A stretch of 11,560 nt of DNA, taken from positions 1 through 11,560 of the forward strand of contig JAUXXN010000374.1 in assembly GCA_030684755.1 (NCBI GenBank), read 5' to 3'. Below the pieces are notes generated by a model. The model ran no database searches. It worked only from the letters and a program-made list of their open reading frames with translations, and was not told the DNA's origin. This stretch comes from Hydrogenophaga sp. GTDB lineage: Bacteria > Pseudomonadota > Gammaproteobacteria > Burkholderiales > Burkholderiaceae_C. A program made the translations under genes and the position numbers. Within the stretch, counting starts at the first letter, position 1, and each line of letters starts with the position of its first letter. Shown piece after piece: positions 1 to 8,159 of this stretch.

Positions 1-253
1 CCATCTCGGCCACTTGGCGGCTGTTCATGTGCTTGAAGGTTTGGCCGCGAAAGCTGATGCTGCCTTCTTGCGGCGTGTACACACCGTTGATGCAGTTCAG
101 CATGGAGCTTTTGCCCGCGCCGTTGGGTCCGATGATGGCGCGTACCTCATGTTCCTTCACGTTGAAGGAAATGTCGGTCAGCGCCTTCACGCCACCAAAG
201 CGCAGGCAGATGTTTTGAACGTCCAAAATGACGTCGCCAATTTTTTTGGTCAT
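1..253 (-). CDS. ABC transporter ATP-binding protein, LivG type (partial, cut by left edge)
   Basis: This is the N-terminal 84 residues of an ABC ATPase that would power import through a branched-chain-amino-acid-type (HAAT family) permease at the inner membrane. Visible: an opening of the form LDVQNICLRFGGVKAL (residues 10-25), typical of LivG-type ATPases, and a perfect Walker A GPNGAGKS at residues 42-49, followed by LNCINGVYTPQEG, matching the LivG region after the P-loop. The Q-loop, signature motif and Walker B lie beyond the edge. Its ATG (253-251) overlaps the TGA of the upstream acyl-CoA synthetase in an ATGA, so the two are probably translationally coupled. The substrate cannot be read from the ATPase. 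Pairing with an acyl-CoA synthetase suggests a carboxylic acid (aromatic, fatty or dicarboxylic) rather than an amino acid; that part is inference. Confidence 0.92.
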   Translation of the reverse strand, partial: MTKKIGDVILDVQNICLRFGGVKALTDISFNVKEHEVRAIIGPNGAGKSSMLNCINGVYTPQEGSISFRGQTFKHMNSRQVAEM

Positions 254-2196
254 GCTGCGGCTTTCACAGGGGTGAAGGTCTTGGCGTCGCCCACCTTCAG
301 CGTGGCGCTCACACTGCCGGTGCGGCCGTCTTCAAACTTCACCTGGGTTTCAATGAATTGCTCGGTCTTACCGCCGTACAGCGCGTCGATCAACACGTTG
401 TATTTCTCGGCAATGAAGCCGCGACGGACCTTGTTGGTGCGGGTCAGTTCGCCGTCGTCAGCGTCCAGCTCTTTGTGCAGCACCAGGAAGCGGCTGATCT
501 GGCTGCCGGCCAGCAGCTCGTCTCGGCTCAGGTCGGCGTTGACTTTTTCCACGCAGTCGCGAATCAACTCGTACACCTCGGGCTTTTGCGCCAAATCGGT
601 GTAGCCGGCGTAGGGCAGGTTGCGCCGTTCGGCCCAGTTGCCCACAGCTTCCATGTCGATGTTGACCATGATGCAAACCTTCTCGCGCTGGTCGCCGTAA
701 GCCACGGCTTCTTTGATGTACGAGAAAAACTTGAGCTTGTTCTCCACGTATTTCGGCGCGAACATGGCGTTGTCAAACGCGCCGCCCTTGATGCGGCCCA
801 CGTCCTTCACCCGGTCGATGATCTTCAGGTGGCCCGACGCGTCAATAAACCCGGCGTCGCTGGTGTGGTACCAGCCGTCGGCGGTCAGCACCTCGGCGGT
901 GGCCTTGGGGTTTTTGTAGTACTCCTTCAGCAAACCAGGCGACTTCACCAGAATTTCACCGGTGTCGCTCAGCTTGATTTCCACGCCTTCGCAGGGCACA
1001 CCCACCGTGTCGGCGCGGGCTTCGTGGTCGGGCTGCAGGCACACAAACACAGCGGTTTCGGTGGAGCCGTAGAGCTGTTTCAGGTTGATGCCGATGGAGC
1101 GGTAAAAGCTGAACAGATCGGGGCCGATAGCCTCGCCCGCCGTGTAGGCCACGCGCACCCGGCTCATGCCCAGGCTGTTGCGCAGCGGGCCATACACAAA
1201 AATATTGCCCAGCGCGTACAGCACCGAATCGGCCAGGCCCACGGGTTTGCCGTCGAGCTTGCTCGGGCCGATGCGGCGGGCCACGTCCATGAAGGTGTGG
1301 AACATCTTGCGCTTGATGGCGCCCGCGTCTTCCATGCGGATCATCACCGTGGTGAGCAAACCTTCAAACACCCGGGGCGGCGCAAAGTAATAGGTGGGCC
1401 CGACCTCTTTCAGGTCGATGGTGACGGTGGCACCCGACTCGGGGCAGTTGACCACATAGCCCGCCACCAGCCACTGCGCATAAGAAAAGATGTTCTGCCC
1501 GATCCAGGCCGGCGGCAGGTAGGCCAACACCTCGTCGTTTTCGGTCAGCTTGTCAAAGCGCGTGCCCACGGCGGCGCGGTCGATCAGTGTGTTGTGCGTG
1601 TGCACCACGCCCTTGGGGTTGCCGGTGGTGCCGCTGGTGAAAAACATGGCGGCCACATCGTCGGGCTGGGCCATGTCCACCTGTTCGCGGAACAGCTGTG
1701 GGTGGATTTTGGCGAAGGCCTGGCCACCGGCCACCAGCTCTTCCAGTGCGCCCAGACCCAGCTCGTCGTATTTGCGCAGACCGCGCGGGTCGTCGAAGTA
1801 AATGTGCGAGAGCTGTGGGCAGCGGTCGCGGATCTCCAGCATCTTGTCGACCTGCTCTTGGTCTTCCACCACCGCAAAGCGAATGTCCGCGTTGTTGATG
1901 GGGAACACGCATTCGGCGCCCACGGCGTCCTGGTACAGCGGCACCGGAATGGCACCAATCGACTGCGCGGCCAGCATGGTGGCGTACAGGCGGGGGCGGT
2001 TGGCACCGATCACCACCATGTGCTCACCCCGCTGCAAGCCCGCTTGGTGCAGACCGCAGGCAATGGCCTCCACCAATTGCGCCATGGCCGACCAACTGGT
2101 GGTCTGCCAGATACCGTATTCCTTTTCGCGCATGGCGGGCGCATCGGGTCGGCGCTGCGCGTGTTCCAGCAGCAGCCGGGGGAAAGTGTTTTGCAT
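250..2196 (-). CDS. AMP-forming acyl-CoA synthetase (long-chain FadD-like)
   Basis: A 648-residue adenylate-forming enzyme expected to activate a carboxylic acid with ATP and CoA to acyl-CoA in the cytoplasm. Motifs in order: the P-loop-like AMP-binding signature FFTSGTTGNPKG (residues 185-196), the adenine-binding YGSTE (376-380), GWYHTSDAGFID (441-452) with the ribose-binding Asp447, and the hinge DRVKD (461-465). The length fits long-chain acyl-CoA synthetases. After the hinge, where many relatives read roughly DRKKD then SSGKN, this protein has GRIKGGAFDNAMFAP (467-481), so it belongs to a divergent subgroup. The ATG at 2196 is supported by an AGGAG (plus-strand ctcct, 2205-2209) eight bases upstream. 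The stop overlaps the start of the LivG-type ATPase, so activation and transport probably form one operon. The true substrate is unknown; ring acids are as plausible as long-chain fatty acids. Confidence 0.93.
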   Translation of the reverse strand: MQNTFPRLLLEHAQRRPDAPAMREKEYGIWQTTSWSAMAQLVEAIACGLHQAGLQRGEHMVVIGANRPRLYATMLAAQSIGAIPVPLYQDAVGAECVFPINNADIRFAVVEDQEQVDKMLEIRDRCPQLSHIYFDDPRGLRKYDELGLGALEELVAGGQAFAKIHPQLFREQVDMAQPDDVAAMFFTSGTTGNPKGVVHTHNTLIDRAAVGTRFDKLTENDEVLAYLPPAWIGQNIFSYAQWLVAGYVVNCPESGATVTIDLKEVGPTYYFAPPRVFEGLLTTVMIRMEDAGAIKRKMFHTFMDVARRIGPSKLDGKPVGLADSVLYALGNIFVYGPLRNSLGMSRVRVAYTAGEAIGPDLFSFYRSIGINLKQLYGSTETAVFVCLQPDHEARADTVGVPCEGVEIKLSDTGEILVKSPGLLKEYYKNPKATAEVLTADGWYHTSDAGFIDASGHLKIIDRVKDVGRIKGGAFDNAMFAPKYVENKLKFFSYIKEAVAYGDQREKVCIMVNIDMEAVGNWAERRNLPYAGYTDLAQKPEVYELIRDCVEKVNADLSRDELLAGSQISRFLVLHKELDADDGELTRTNKVRRGFIAEKYNVLIDALYGGKTEQFIETQVKFEDGRTGSVSATLKVGDAKTFTPVKAAA

Positions 2197-2224
2197 GGCA
2201 AGGTCTCCTGAGTCTGGGGAACGG

Positions 2225-2241
2225 TCCAGAGCACCTCTGGA
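2225..2241. promoter_or_regulatory. Perfect dyad TCCAGAG-CAC-CTCTGGA in the acyl-CoA synthetase leader
   Basis: Two 7-bp arms are perfectly complementary around a 3-bp centre. The dyad lies about 29 bp upstream of the acyl-CoA synthetase ATG and 15 bp upstream of its AGGAG. It could be a protein operator or an RNA hairpin in the minus-strand leader. No run of T follows on either strand, so it is not an intrinsic terminator. The binding protein is unknown; the divergent Crp/Fnr regulator is the obvious candidate, by position only. Confidence 0.4.
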
Positions 2242-2295
2242 TCGCTACGGTCGCACCGCTTTCAAATCATTCTGATGCGGATGTTATGCCGGTGT

Positions 2296-2325
2296 TTGAC
2301 GTTATGTTGTCAGTGCGACGACAAT
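2296..2325 (+). promoter_or_regulatory. Candidate promoter of the Crp/Fnr regulator with overlapping dyad
   Basis: A sigma-70-like pair TTGACG (2296-2301) and GACAAT (2320-2325) is separated by 18 bp, giving a predicted start near 2332 and a leader of about 50 bases. Laid over it is the dyad TTGTC-N8-GACAA (2307-2324), whose spacing resembles the two-half-site geometry of Crp/Fnr operators although the half-sites are not TGTGA or TTGAT. This would fit autoregulation, and it also lies upstream of the divergent acyl-CoA synthetase operon. Both promoter boxes are imperfect, so this is a candidate only. Confidence 0.35.
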
Positions 2326-2384
2326 TGAGGGGTCTTCCCCCTTAGGACTTTCCCTTAGTCTTTTTCGCCGACTGGACTTCCGCC

Positions 2385-3119
2385 ATGGCCCCTTTCCCAT
2401 CAAATCGCCCAGGTTCTTCGCTGCGACAGCGCTCCCGTGCCCCCACCGAAGCCGAGCTGGCGCAAATACCTTGGTTGCCCAGCCTGGGCCCAGTCGAACG
2501 TGAGCGCGCGCTCGAAGGTTTGGTGGTCACCGAAGTTTTGGCGGGCGACTACATCATCCGCTTCGGGCGTTCGGCCACCTACTGGTTTGGCTTGGTGGAC
2601 GGGCTGCTGAAGATGAACAACGACGAGTCACAAGGCTTTGCCATCACCTTCACCGGTCTGGCCCCCGGCGGCTGGTTTGGCGAGGGCACGGTGCTCAAGC
2701 GCGAGCCTTACCGCTACAACGTGCAAGCCCTGCGCAAATGCCGCGTGGCCGGTGTGCCGGTGGACACCTTTCACTGGCTGTTGGACCACTCCATCGGCTT
2801 CAACCGCTTTGTGATGTTGCAACTCAACGAGCGGCTGGGCCAGTTCATTGCCGCACGCGAAATTGACCGCATCAACAACCCCGACCTGCGCGTGGCCCGC
2901 AACCTCGCCGCGCTGTTTCACCCGCTGCTCTCGCCCAACGTGGACGGTATTTTGCGCATCACCCAACAAGAGCTGGCCTACTTGGTGGGGCTGTCGCGCC
3001 AGCGCGTCAACGAAGCCTTGTCTGCCCTGTCCGCCAAGGGCTGGATACGGGTGGAATACGGCGGTCTGCGCGTGCTCGACTTGGCTGCCCTGCGTTCGGG
3101 TGAGCTGGAGCCGCGTTGA
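2385..3119 (+). CDS. Crp/Fnr family transcriptional regulator
   Basis: A 244-residue DNA-binding regulator. The N-terminal part (about residues 35-135) reads as a cyclic-nucleotide-binding-like beta barrel, including VLAGDYIIRFG (51-61) and GGWFGEGTVLKREPYRYNVQ (95-114), the position of the Crp phosphate-binding cassette. The classical Arg-Ser pair that grips cAMP in Crp is not evident there, so the effector may be something else. A dimerisation helix follows (about 138-165). A Crp-type winged helix-turn-helix occupies about 189-230, with ITQQELAYLVGLSRQRVNEAL as its core. No cluster of cysteines for an Fnr-type iron-sulfur centre is present. The ATG at 2385 has a weak GGA eight bases upstream. 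The gene is divergent from the acyl-CoA synthetase/ABC operon, which makes it the likely local regulator of that operon; this is inferred from position. Confidence 0.9.
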   Translation: MAPFPSNRPGSSLRQRSRAPTEAELAQIPWLPSLGPVERERALEGLVVTEVLAGDYIIRFGRSATYWFGLVDGLLKMNNDESQGFAITFTGLAPGGWFGEGTVLKREPYRYNVQALRKCRVAGVPVDTFHWLLDHSIGFNRFVMLQLNERLGQFIAAREIDRINNPDLRVARNLAALFHPLLSPNVDGILRITQQELAYLVGLSRQRVNEALSALSAKGWIRVEYGGLRVLDLAALRSGELEPR

Positions 3120-3179
3120 GCGTCAGTCGCCCGCGCAATTCCATTTTTATTCTTGCAGCCCATCTGGGATGATTGCTAC

Positions 3180-4568
3180 ATGACCACCGACAAACCAGCC
3201 CGCACCCTCAAACTCAACCCGGGCGCTGCCAGCAAGCCGTCCGACCCCTTTGCGCCGCGCCGCGCGCCCGTGCGCCCACCCGGCCCGGCCCGCGCCAAAA
3301 GCGTGTCCGCCTCGGCACCCAAACCCCCGCGCTCGGCCACCGAACGCGGCGACGGCCAACGCGGCGCCCCCCAGCCCGACGGACGCGAACGCCGCTGGGA
3401 AGATCGGTCTGACAACCGCCCTGACAACAGGCCCACGAACCGGCCAGATAACCGCTTCGACAACCGCCAAGCCCCCCGGCAAGACAGCCGACAAGACACA
3501 CGCCGAGACCCCAGACAAGACCCTCGACAAGACCCCCGTGGCCGTGACGAACAGCCCAACGCCTACGGTCGCGCACCCACCGCACCGCGCGGTGACGAGC
3601 GCGGCTGGAGCGAGCGGCCCAACCCCAGCAACCAGCCCCGCCGCAGCGACCCCTATGGCAACCCACGCGATCCGCGTGACGCGCCTTACAGCGGCGACCG
3701 CCCGCAGCGTAGCCCGCGTGACACACCGCGCCCGCCGCCGCACCGGCCCGACCTCGCCCGCGTCGGCAACGTGCGTGGTGAAATCCGCCTGAACAAACGC
3801 ATGGCCGACCTCGGCTTGTGCTCGCGCCGCGAGGCCGACGAATGGATCGCCCGCGGCTGGGTGCTGGTCAACGGCGAACCCGCCGTCATGGGCCTGCCCG
3901 TGGCGCCCGATGCCAAGGTGGACGTGCTGCCCCAAGCCCGCCACCAACAGGCCGGGCAAGTCACCATCTTGCTGCACAAACCCATGGGCTATGTGAGCGG
4001 CCAGCCCGAAGACGGCCACGAAGCCGCCGCCACCCTCATCGGCGCGCCCAGCCAATGGCGCGGCGACGCCCGCCACCCGGCAGACAACCGCCGCTTCGCC
4101 CCCGAACACACGCGCGGCTTGGCACCCTGCGGTCGGCTCGACATCGACTCCGTCGGCCTGCTCGTGCTCACGCAAGATGGCCGCATCGCCCGCCAACTCA
4201 TCGGCGACAGCAGCGGCATCGAAAAAGAATATTTGGTGCGCGTGCAGTACGCGCCCAACGGTCCGCACGGTGCGGGTGTGGTTGCACAAAACGTGCAGGC
4301 CGTCTTCCCCGCCGCCCAACTCGCCCGGCTGCGCCACGGCCTCAGCCTGGACGACCAACCCCTAAAACCCGCTCAGGTGGAATGGATGAACCCTGAGCAA
4401 CTGTGCTTCATACTCACCGAAGGCAAAAAACGACAGATCCGCCGCATGTGCGAACAGGTCGGCCTGCACGTGGTGGGCTTGAAGCGCATCCGCATCGGCA
4501 ACGTGGTGCTGGGCAACCTGCCCGTCGGGCAGTGGCGGTATCTGGGGGCGGGGGAGTCGTGTGCTTGA
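3180..4568 (+). CDS. rluF: 23S rRNA pseudouridine synthase, RluF-like, with long disordered N-terminal extension
   Basis: A 462-residue RsuA/RluB/E/F-family enzyme that isomerises a uridine in rRNA. The catalytic half starts near residue 200: an S4 RNA-binding domain (about 202-248, RLNKRMADLGLCSRREADEW), HKPMGYVSG (266-274), the catalytic motif GRLDIDS (318-324) with the nucleophile Asp321, KEYLV (349-353), and the C-terminal EGKKRQIRRMCE (414-425). RQIRRMCE and the ending GNLPVGQWRYL resemble E. coli RluF (U2604 of 23S) more than RluB. E. coli RluF is about 290 residues; the difference here is an N-terminal tail of about 195 residues rich in Arg, Pro, Asp, Asn and Gln with short repeats. 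Start: the ATG at 3180 was chosen; an in-frame TTG at 3153 would add nine residues, and neither has a strong ribosome binding site. A second insertion, relative to RluF, lies between about 280 and 312. Confidence 0.88.
   Translation: MTTDKPARTLKLNPGAASKPSDPFAPRRAPVRPPGPARAKSVSASAPKPPRSATERGDGQRGAPQPDGRERRWEDRSDNRPDNRPTNRPDNRFDNRQAPRQDSRQDTRRDPRQDPRQDPRGRDEQPNAYGRAPTAPRGDERGWSERPNPSNQPRRSDPYGNPRDPRDAPYSGDRPQRSPRDTPRPPPHRPDLARVGNVRGEIRLNKRMADLGLCSRREADEWIARGWVLVNGEPAVMGLPVAPDAKVDVLPQARHQQAGQVTILLHKPMGYVSGQPEDGHEAAATLIGAPSQWRGDARHPADNRRFAPEHTRGLAPCGRLDIDSVGLLVLTQDGRIARQLIGDSSGIEKEYLVRVQYAPNGPHGAGVVAQNVQAVFPAAQLARLRHGLSLDDQPLKPAQVEWMNPEQLCFILTEGKKRQIRRMCEQVGLHVVGLKRIRIGNVVLGNLPVGQWRYLGAGESCA
3411..3539 (+). 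repeat. Degenerate short tandem repeats encoding DNR and QDxR units
   Basis: Inside the RluF-like gene, residues 78-96 repeat the unit D/T-N-R with P or F between (3411-3467), and residues 101-120 repeat QDxR or RDPR (3480-3539). At DNA level the second block contains near-identical 12-base copies (agacaagaccct, cgacaagacccc). Units are multiples of three, so changes in copy number keep the reading frame. The product is a highly charged, Arg-rich disordered tail, plausibly RNA-binding. Confidence 0.75.
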
Positions 4569-4657
4569 GTTGCTGTGTCGGATGTCGCTTTCATGTGGAA
4601 AAAAGGCATAGAGTGCGGTCCCCATTGCGGGCTCCCATGCGCCGCCACAATGCAACC

Positions 4658-5932
4658 ATGACCGCCCCCACCCCACCCAAACTCCCCAAACGCGCCGTGC
4701 TGCGCCACGTGCGCCCGTCCGACCTGCGCAGCGCTGCCCAGCTGGCTTCGCAGGCCACGCAGGGCGTGATCAACATCACCGAGGGCGTGCACCAGTCGGT
4801 GCTTCGGCGGTTGGGGTTTTCGGGTGGGGCTTTGCCCGAACAAACCGGTGGCCTCACTGGGCAGATTTATCGGGGCATTCGTGGTGTGACGCACATCGTG
4901 GGCCACGGGCTGGACGGGGCTTTGGCCCTGTTGCTGCCGCTGGTGGACGACCCGGCCACGCACCCCGAGGCTTCGCCTGCGCGCGAGGCGGTGCTGGCCG
5001 CGTTGAACGGTGTGTTGGGTGACCGGCTGCAGAGCTTCGGCAACCCGCTGGCCCAGGCCATGGAGTTGCGCCAGGGCGGGCGGGTGCTGCCGCTGGCGCC
5101 CCAGTTGCTGCGGACGCAACTGGCCCAACCCAGCACACACCTGCTGTTGCTGGTGCACGGCCTGTGCATGAACGACACGCAGTGGCTGCGCAGCGGCCAC
5201 GACCACGGCGCGTTTTTGGCACAGGCGCTGGGCTGCACGCCGGTGTACCTGCGCTACAACTCGGGCTTGCACACGTCCAACAACGGCCGTGAGTTGGCCT
5301 TGCAACTGGAGCAGCTGGCGGCGGCGTGGCCGGTGCCGTTGGAGCGCATCACCATCGTCGGCCACAGCATGGGTGGGTTGGTGGCGCGCTCGGCTGTGCA
5401 GGCCGCGCGCGAGGCGGGCCTGCACTGGCCAGCGCGGCTGCATGAGCTGGTGTTTCTGGGTACGCCACACCACGGCGCCCCGCTGGAGCGCGCCGGCCAC
5501 GGGGTGGACTGGCTGTTGGCTTCGTCGCCGCACACGCTGCCATTTTCCAAGTTGGGCAAGATCCGCAGCGCAGGCATCACCGACCTGCGCCACGGCCATG
5601 TGGTGGACGCCGACTGGCAAGGCCGCGACCGCTTTGCCTCCGCACAAGACCACCGCACCCCGCTGCCTTTGCCCGAAGGCGTGGCCTGCTTCACCGTGGC
5701 CGCCACGCTTGCGTCCAAGCGCGGCCTGCTGGCCGACCGGCTGACGGGCGATGGCTTGGTGCCGCTCAACAGCGCGCTGGGCCAGCACGACGAACCGGCG
5801 CGCCGGTTGGTGTTCGCCCGCGAAAGCCAGCACGTGGTGTACCGCACCGGGCATTTGGAACTGCTTTCAAGCCCGGCGGTGGCGGCTCAGGTGTTGGCTT
5901 GGTTGCGCCCAGCATCCGACCCCAACCCTTGA
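4658..5932 (+). CDS. Alpha/beta-hydrolase fold lipase/esterase (PGAP1-like)
   Basis: A 424-residue predicted serine hydrolase. Seen: the oxyanion-hole strand LLLLVHGLC (162-170), the nucleophile elbow GHSMGG with Ser237 (235-240), [17 protein letters not shown] (266-282), GDGLVPL with Asp365 (364-370), and TGHLELL with His399 (398-404), giving a complete Ser237-Asp365-His399 triad. LGTPHHGAP is characteristic of the PGAP1/lipase-like branch of the fold. About 160 residues precede the hydrolase core. They look helical, have no signal peptide, and lack a domain I recognise. The ATG at 4658 was chosen; an in-frame ATG at 4637 would add seven residues, and neither has a clear Shine-Dalgarno. The stop TGA overlaps a candidate heat-shock promoter for htpG. 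The substrate is unknown, possibly a lipid ester. Confidence 0.85.
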   Translation: MTAPTPPKLPKRAVLRHVRPSDLRSAAQLASQATQGVINITEGVHQSVLRRLGFSGGALPEQTGGLTGQIYRGIRGVTHIVGHGLDGALALLLPLVDDPATHPEASPAREAVLAALNGVLGDRLQSFGNPLAQAMELRQGGRVLPLAPQLLRTQLAQPSTHLLLLVHGLCMNDTQWLRSGHDHGAFLAQALGCTPVYLRYNSGLHTSNNGRELALQLEQLAAAWPVPLERITIVGHSMGGLVARSAVQAAREAGLHWPARLHELVFLGTPHHGAPLERAGHGVDWLLASSPHTLPFSKLGKIRSAGITDLRHGHVVDADWQGRDRFASAQDHRTPLPLPEGVACFTVAATLASKRGLLADRLTGDGLVPLNSALGQHDEPARRLVFARESQHVVYRTGHLELLSSPAVAAQVLAWLRPASDPNP

Positions 5933-5951
5933 AAACCTGCACCCCGCCCAC
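5928..5951 (+). promoter_or_regulatory. Sigma-32-like promoter candidate for htpG
   Basis: CTTGAAA (5928-5934) matches the -35 element of E. coli sigma-32 promoters exactly. GCCCAC (5946-5951), 11 bp downstream, matches four of six positions of the CCCCAT -10 element. It overlaps the stop codon of the hydrolase gene and lies about 65-90 bp before the htpG ATG. htpG is a classical sigma-32 target in E. coli, which supports the reading. The -10 is imperfect and the spacer is at the short end. Confidence 0.45.
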
Positions 5952-5985
5952 AACTCACGCTTGCGTGGGCGCTCCGGAGGGGCGC
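5945..5985 (+). other. Overlapping, mutually exclusive stem-loops upstream of htpG
   Basis: Stem A pairs CGCCCAC (5945-5951) with GTGGGCG (5965-5971); an alternative inner hairpin CACGC-TT-GCGTG lies at 5956-5967. Stem B pairs GCGCTCC (5969-5975) with GGGGCGC (5979-5985, one G-U) around a GGA loop. A and B share 5969-5971, so they cannot both form fully. Stem B is followed eight bases later by a short T run. They may terminate hydrolase transcription or fold in the htpG leader. Confidence 0.45.
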
Positions 5986-6015
5986 GTCTGTGTTTTTCAA
6001 ACTTCTATTGGTTCC

Positions 6016-7965
6016 ATGAGCAAACAAACCCTGTCATTCCAGGCCGAAGTGTCGCAACTGCTGCACCTCGTCACCCATTCGCTGTACTCCAACCCCGACA
6101 TCTTTTTGCGCGAGCTGGTCTCCAACGCCTCGGACGCCTGCGACAAACTGCGTTTTGAGGGGTTGAACAACGCCGCGCTGTTTGAAGACGCGCCCAACCT
6201 CGACGTGCGCGTGGCGTTTGACAAAGACGCCAAGACCATCACCATCACCGACAACGGCATCGGCATGAGCCTGGCCGAGGCGGTGGAGCACCTGGGCACC
6301 ATTGCCAAGAGCGGCACCAAAGACTTCATGAGCCACCTGAGCGGCGACCAGAAGCAAGACGCGCAGCTGATTGGCCAGTTCGGCGTGGGCTTTTATTCCG
6401 GCTTCATCGTGGCCGACAAAATCGTGGTGGAAAGCCGCCGCGCTGGCCTGGCAGCAGCCGAAGGTGTGCGCTGGACCAGCGGCGGCACCGGCGACTTTGA
6501 GGTGGAAACCATCGAGCGCGCCGCGCGCGGCACCAGCATCATCTTGCACCTGCGCGACGACAAGGGCGATTACCTGAGCCACTGGAAGCTCAAGCAAATC
6601 ATCAGCAAATACTCCGACCACATCAGCCTGCCCATCCTCATGCAAAAGGAAGAGTGGGACGCCGAGAAGAGCGAATATGTGAAGCAAGACGCCTGGGAGG
6701 CTGTGAATTCGGCCAACGCGCTGTGGGCGCGCAGCAAGAAAGACATTTCTGAAGAGCAGTACGCCGAGTTCTACAAAAACCTCAGCTACGACCAAGACGC
6801 GCCGCTGGCCTGGAGCCACAACCGCGTGGAGGGCAGCACCGAATACACGCAACTGCTCTACATCCCGGCCAAGGCACCGCAAGACCTGTGGAACCGCGAC
6901 CGCAAGTCGGGCATCAAGCTGTACGTGAAGCGCGTGTTCATCATGGACGAGGCCGAAGCGCTGATGCCCTCGTACCTGCGCTGGGTCAAGGGCGTGGTGG
7001 ATTCGGCGGATTTGCCACTGAACGTGAGCCGCGAGCTGCTGCAAGAAAGCCGCGACGTGAAGGCCATCCGCGAGGGCAACACCCGCCGCGTGTTGACGAT
7101 GCTGGAAGACCTGGCCCGCAAAGACGTGCCACCCAAAGCCGCCGAAGGCGCTGACGGCGTGACCGATGTGGTGAGCGCCGAAGACCAAGCCGCTGCCGAA
7201 AAAGACGCAGGCAAGTACAGCGCGTTTTACGCCGAATTTGGCGCCGTGCTGAAAGAAGGCCTGGGCGAAGATTTTGCCAACCGCGAAAAGCTCGCTAAGC
7301 TGCTGCGTTTTGCCAGCACCACCAGCGACACCGTGAGCGTGAGCCTGACCGACTACAAAGCCCGCATGAAAGAAGGCCAGCAGGCCATCTACTACATCAC
7401 CGCCGACAACCTGGCCTCTGCCAAAAACAGCCCGCAGCTGGAGGTGTTCCGCAAGAAGGGCATTGAAGTGCTGCTGATGACCGACCGCGTGGACGAGTGG
7501 GCGCTGTCGCATCTGCACGACTTTGACGGCACCCCCATGCAAAGCGTGGCCAAGGGCGCGGTGGACTTGGGCGACCTGCAAGACGAGGCCGAGAAAAAAG
7601 CCGCCGAAGAGGCCGCCGAGACCTTCAAGCCGGTGTTGGAACGCCTGAAGGCCAGCTTGAAAGACAAGGCCGAAGACGTGCGCGTGACCACCCGCTTGGT
7701 GGATTCACCGGCCTGCCTGGTGGTGCAAGACCACGGCATGAGCACCCAACTGGCCCGTATGCTCAAGCAAGCGGGCCAGCAAGCGCCCGAGGTGAAGCCC
7801 ATTTTGGAAGTGAACGCCGATCACCCGCTGGTGAAAAAGCTGGAGAGCAGCGCGCACTTTGACGACCTGGCCCACATCCTGTTTGACCAAGCTTTGCTGG
7901 CCGAGGGCGGTTTGCCCGAAGACCCCGCCACCTATGTGAAGCGGGTCAACGCTTTGCTGGTGTGA
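6016..7965 (+). CDS. htpG: Molecular chaperone HtpG (Hsp90)
   Basis: A 649-residue bacterial Hsp90, an ATP-driven cytosolic homodimeric chaperone; E. coli HtpG has 624 residues. N-terminal GHKL ATPase: [19 protein letters not shown] (22-40) with the catalytic base Glu33 and Mg-binding Asn37, ITDNGIGM (77-84) with the adenine-contacting Asp79, the lid region [11 protein letters not shown] (94-104), and the glycine-rich [10 protein letters not shown] (121-130). The middle domain carries [13 protein letters not shown] (about 335-347) with the conserved catalytic-loop Arg. The dimerisation domain ends with DHPLVKKL and an ordinary C-terminus. The ATG at 6016 gives the expected N-terminus; it has no good Shine-Dalgarno, only GGTTCC before it. 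Candidate heat-shock control lies upstream and a strong terminator downstream, so it is probably transcribed alone. Confidence 0.98.
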   Translation: MSKQTLSFQAEVSQLLHLVTHSLYSNPDIFLRELVSNASDACDKLRFEGLNNAALFEDAPNLDVRVAFDKDAKTITITDNGIGMSLAEAVEHLGTIAKSGTKDFMSHLSGDQKQDAQLIGQFGVGFYSGFIVADKIVVESRRAGLAAAEGVRWTSGGTGDFEVETIERAARGTSIILHLRDDKGDYLSHWKLKQIISKYSDHISLPILMQKEEWDAEKSEYVKQDAWEAVNSANALWARSKKDISEEQYAEFYKNLSYDQDAPLAWSHNRVEGSTEYTQLLYIPAKAPQDLWNRDRKSGIKLYVKRVFIMDEAEALMPSYLRWVKGVVDSADLPLNVSRELLQESRDVKAIREGNTRRVLTMLEDLARKDVPPKAAEGADGVTDVVSAEDQAAAEKDAGKYSAFYAEFGAVLKEGLGEDFANREKLAKLLRFASTTSDTVSVSLTDYKARMKEGQQAIYYITADNLASAKNSPQLEVFRKKGIEVLLMTDRVDEWALSHLHDFDGTPMQSVAKGAVDLGDLQDEAEKKAAEEAAETFKPVLERLKASLKDKAEDVRVTTRLVDSPACLVVQDHGMSTQLARMLKQAGQQAPEVKPILEVNADHPLVKKLESSAHFDDLAHILFDQALLAEGGLPEDPATYVKRVNALLV

Positions 7966-8010
7966 ACGGGCGGGTTTGACGCTGGTTGTTCGGCCTTGCG
8001 CTGAACGCTG

Positions 8011-8048
8011 AAGCCCCGGGACTGCGCGCAGGACCGGGGTTTTTCTTT
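8011..8048 (+). terminator. Intrinsic terminator after htpG
   Basis: CCCCGG (8014-8019) pairs with CCGGGG (8034-8039), and the self-complementary CTGCGCGCAG (8022-8031) extends the hairpin inside. It is followed at once by TTTTTCTTTTT. It lies about 45 bp after the htpG stop. Confidence 0.85.
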
Positions 8049-8159
8049 TTGCGATGCCGCTGCCACACGGCGCTGCGCTTGGCGCGTTTGGCCCTGCGCG
8101 CTGTCAAAATGGGCCGCTGTCCGCTTTCAAGCAAGCAACCACCCCCGGAGCCCCACACC

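Noticed and set aside
358..2211. 617-codon open frame opposite the acyl-CoA synthetase
   Set aside because: It is rich in His, Val, Gly and Gln with no motif, and mirrors the synthetase's codon bias; the opposite strand has clear enzyme motifs and a ribosome binding site.
3411..3539. CRISPR array
   Set aside because: Repeats are 9-12 bases, degenerate, without spacers and in frame within a protein.
3147..4358. 403-codon open frame opposite the RluF-like gene
   Set aside because: Low-complexity Ala/Val/Gly/Arg translation caused by the Arg/Pro-rich repeats on the other strand.
4373..5854. 493-codon open frame opposite the hydrolase
   Set aside because: Gln/His/Arg-rich with no motif; the plus strand carries a full catalytic triad.
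6034..7581. 515-codon open frame opposite htpG
   Set aside because: Shadow of the GC-biased htpG codons; no recognisable domain, while HtpG motifs are complete on the plus strand.
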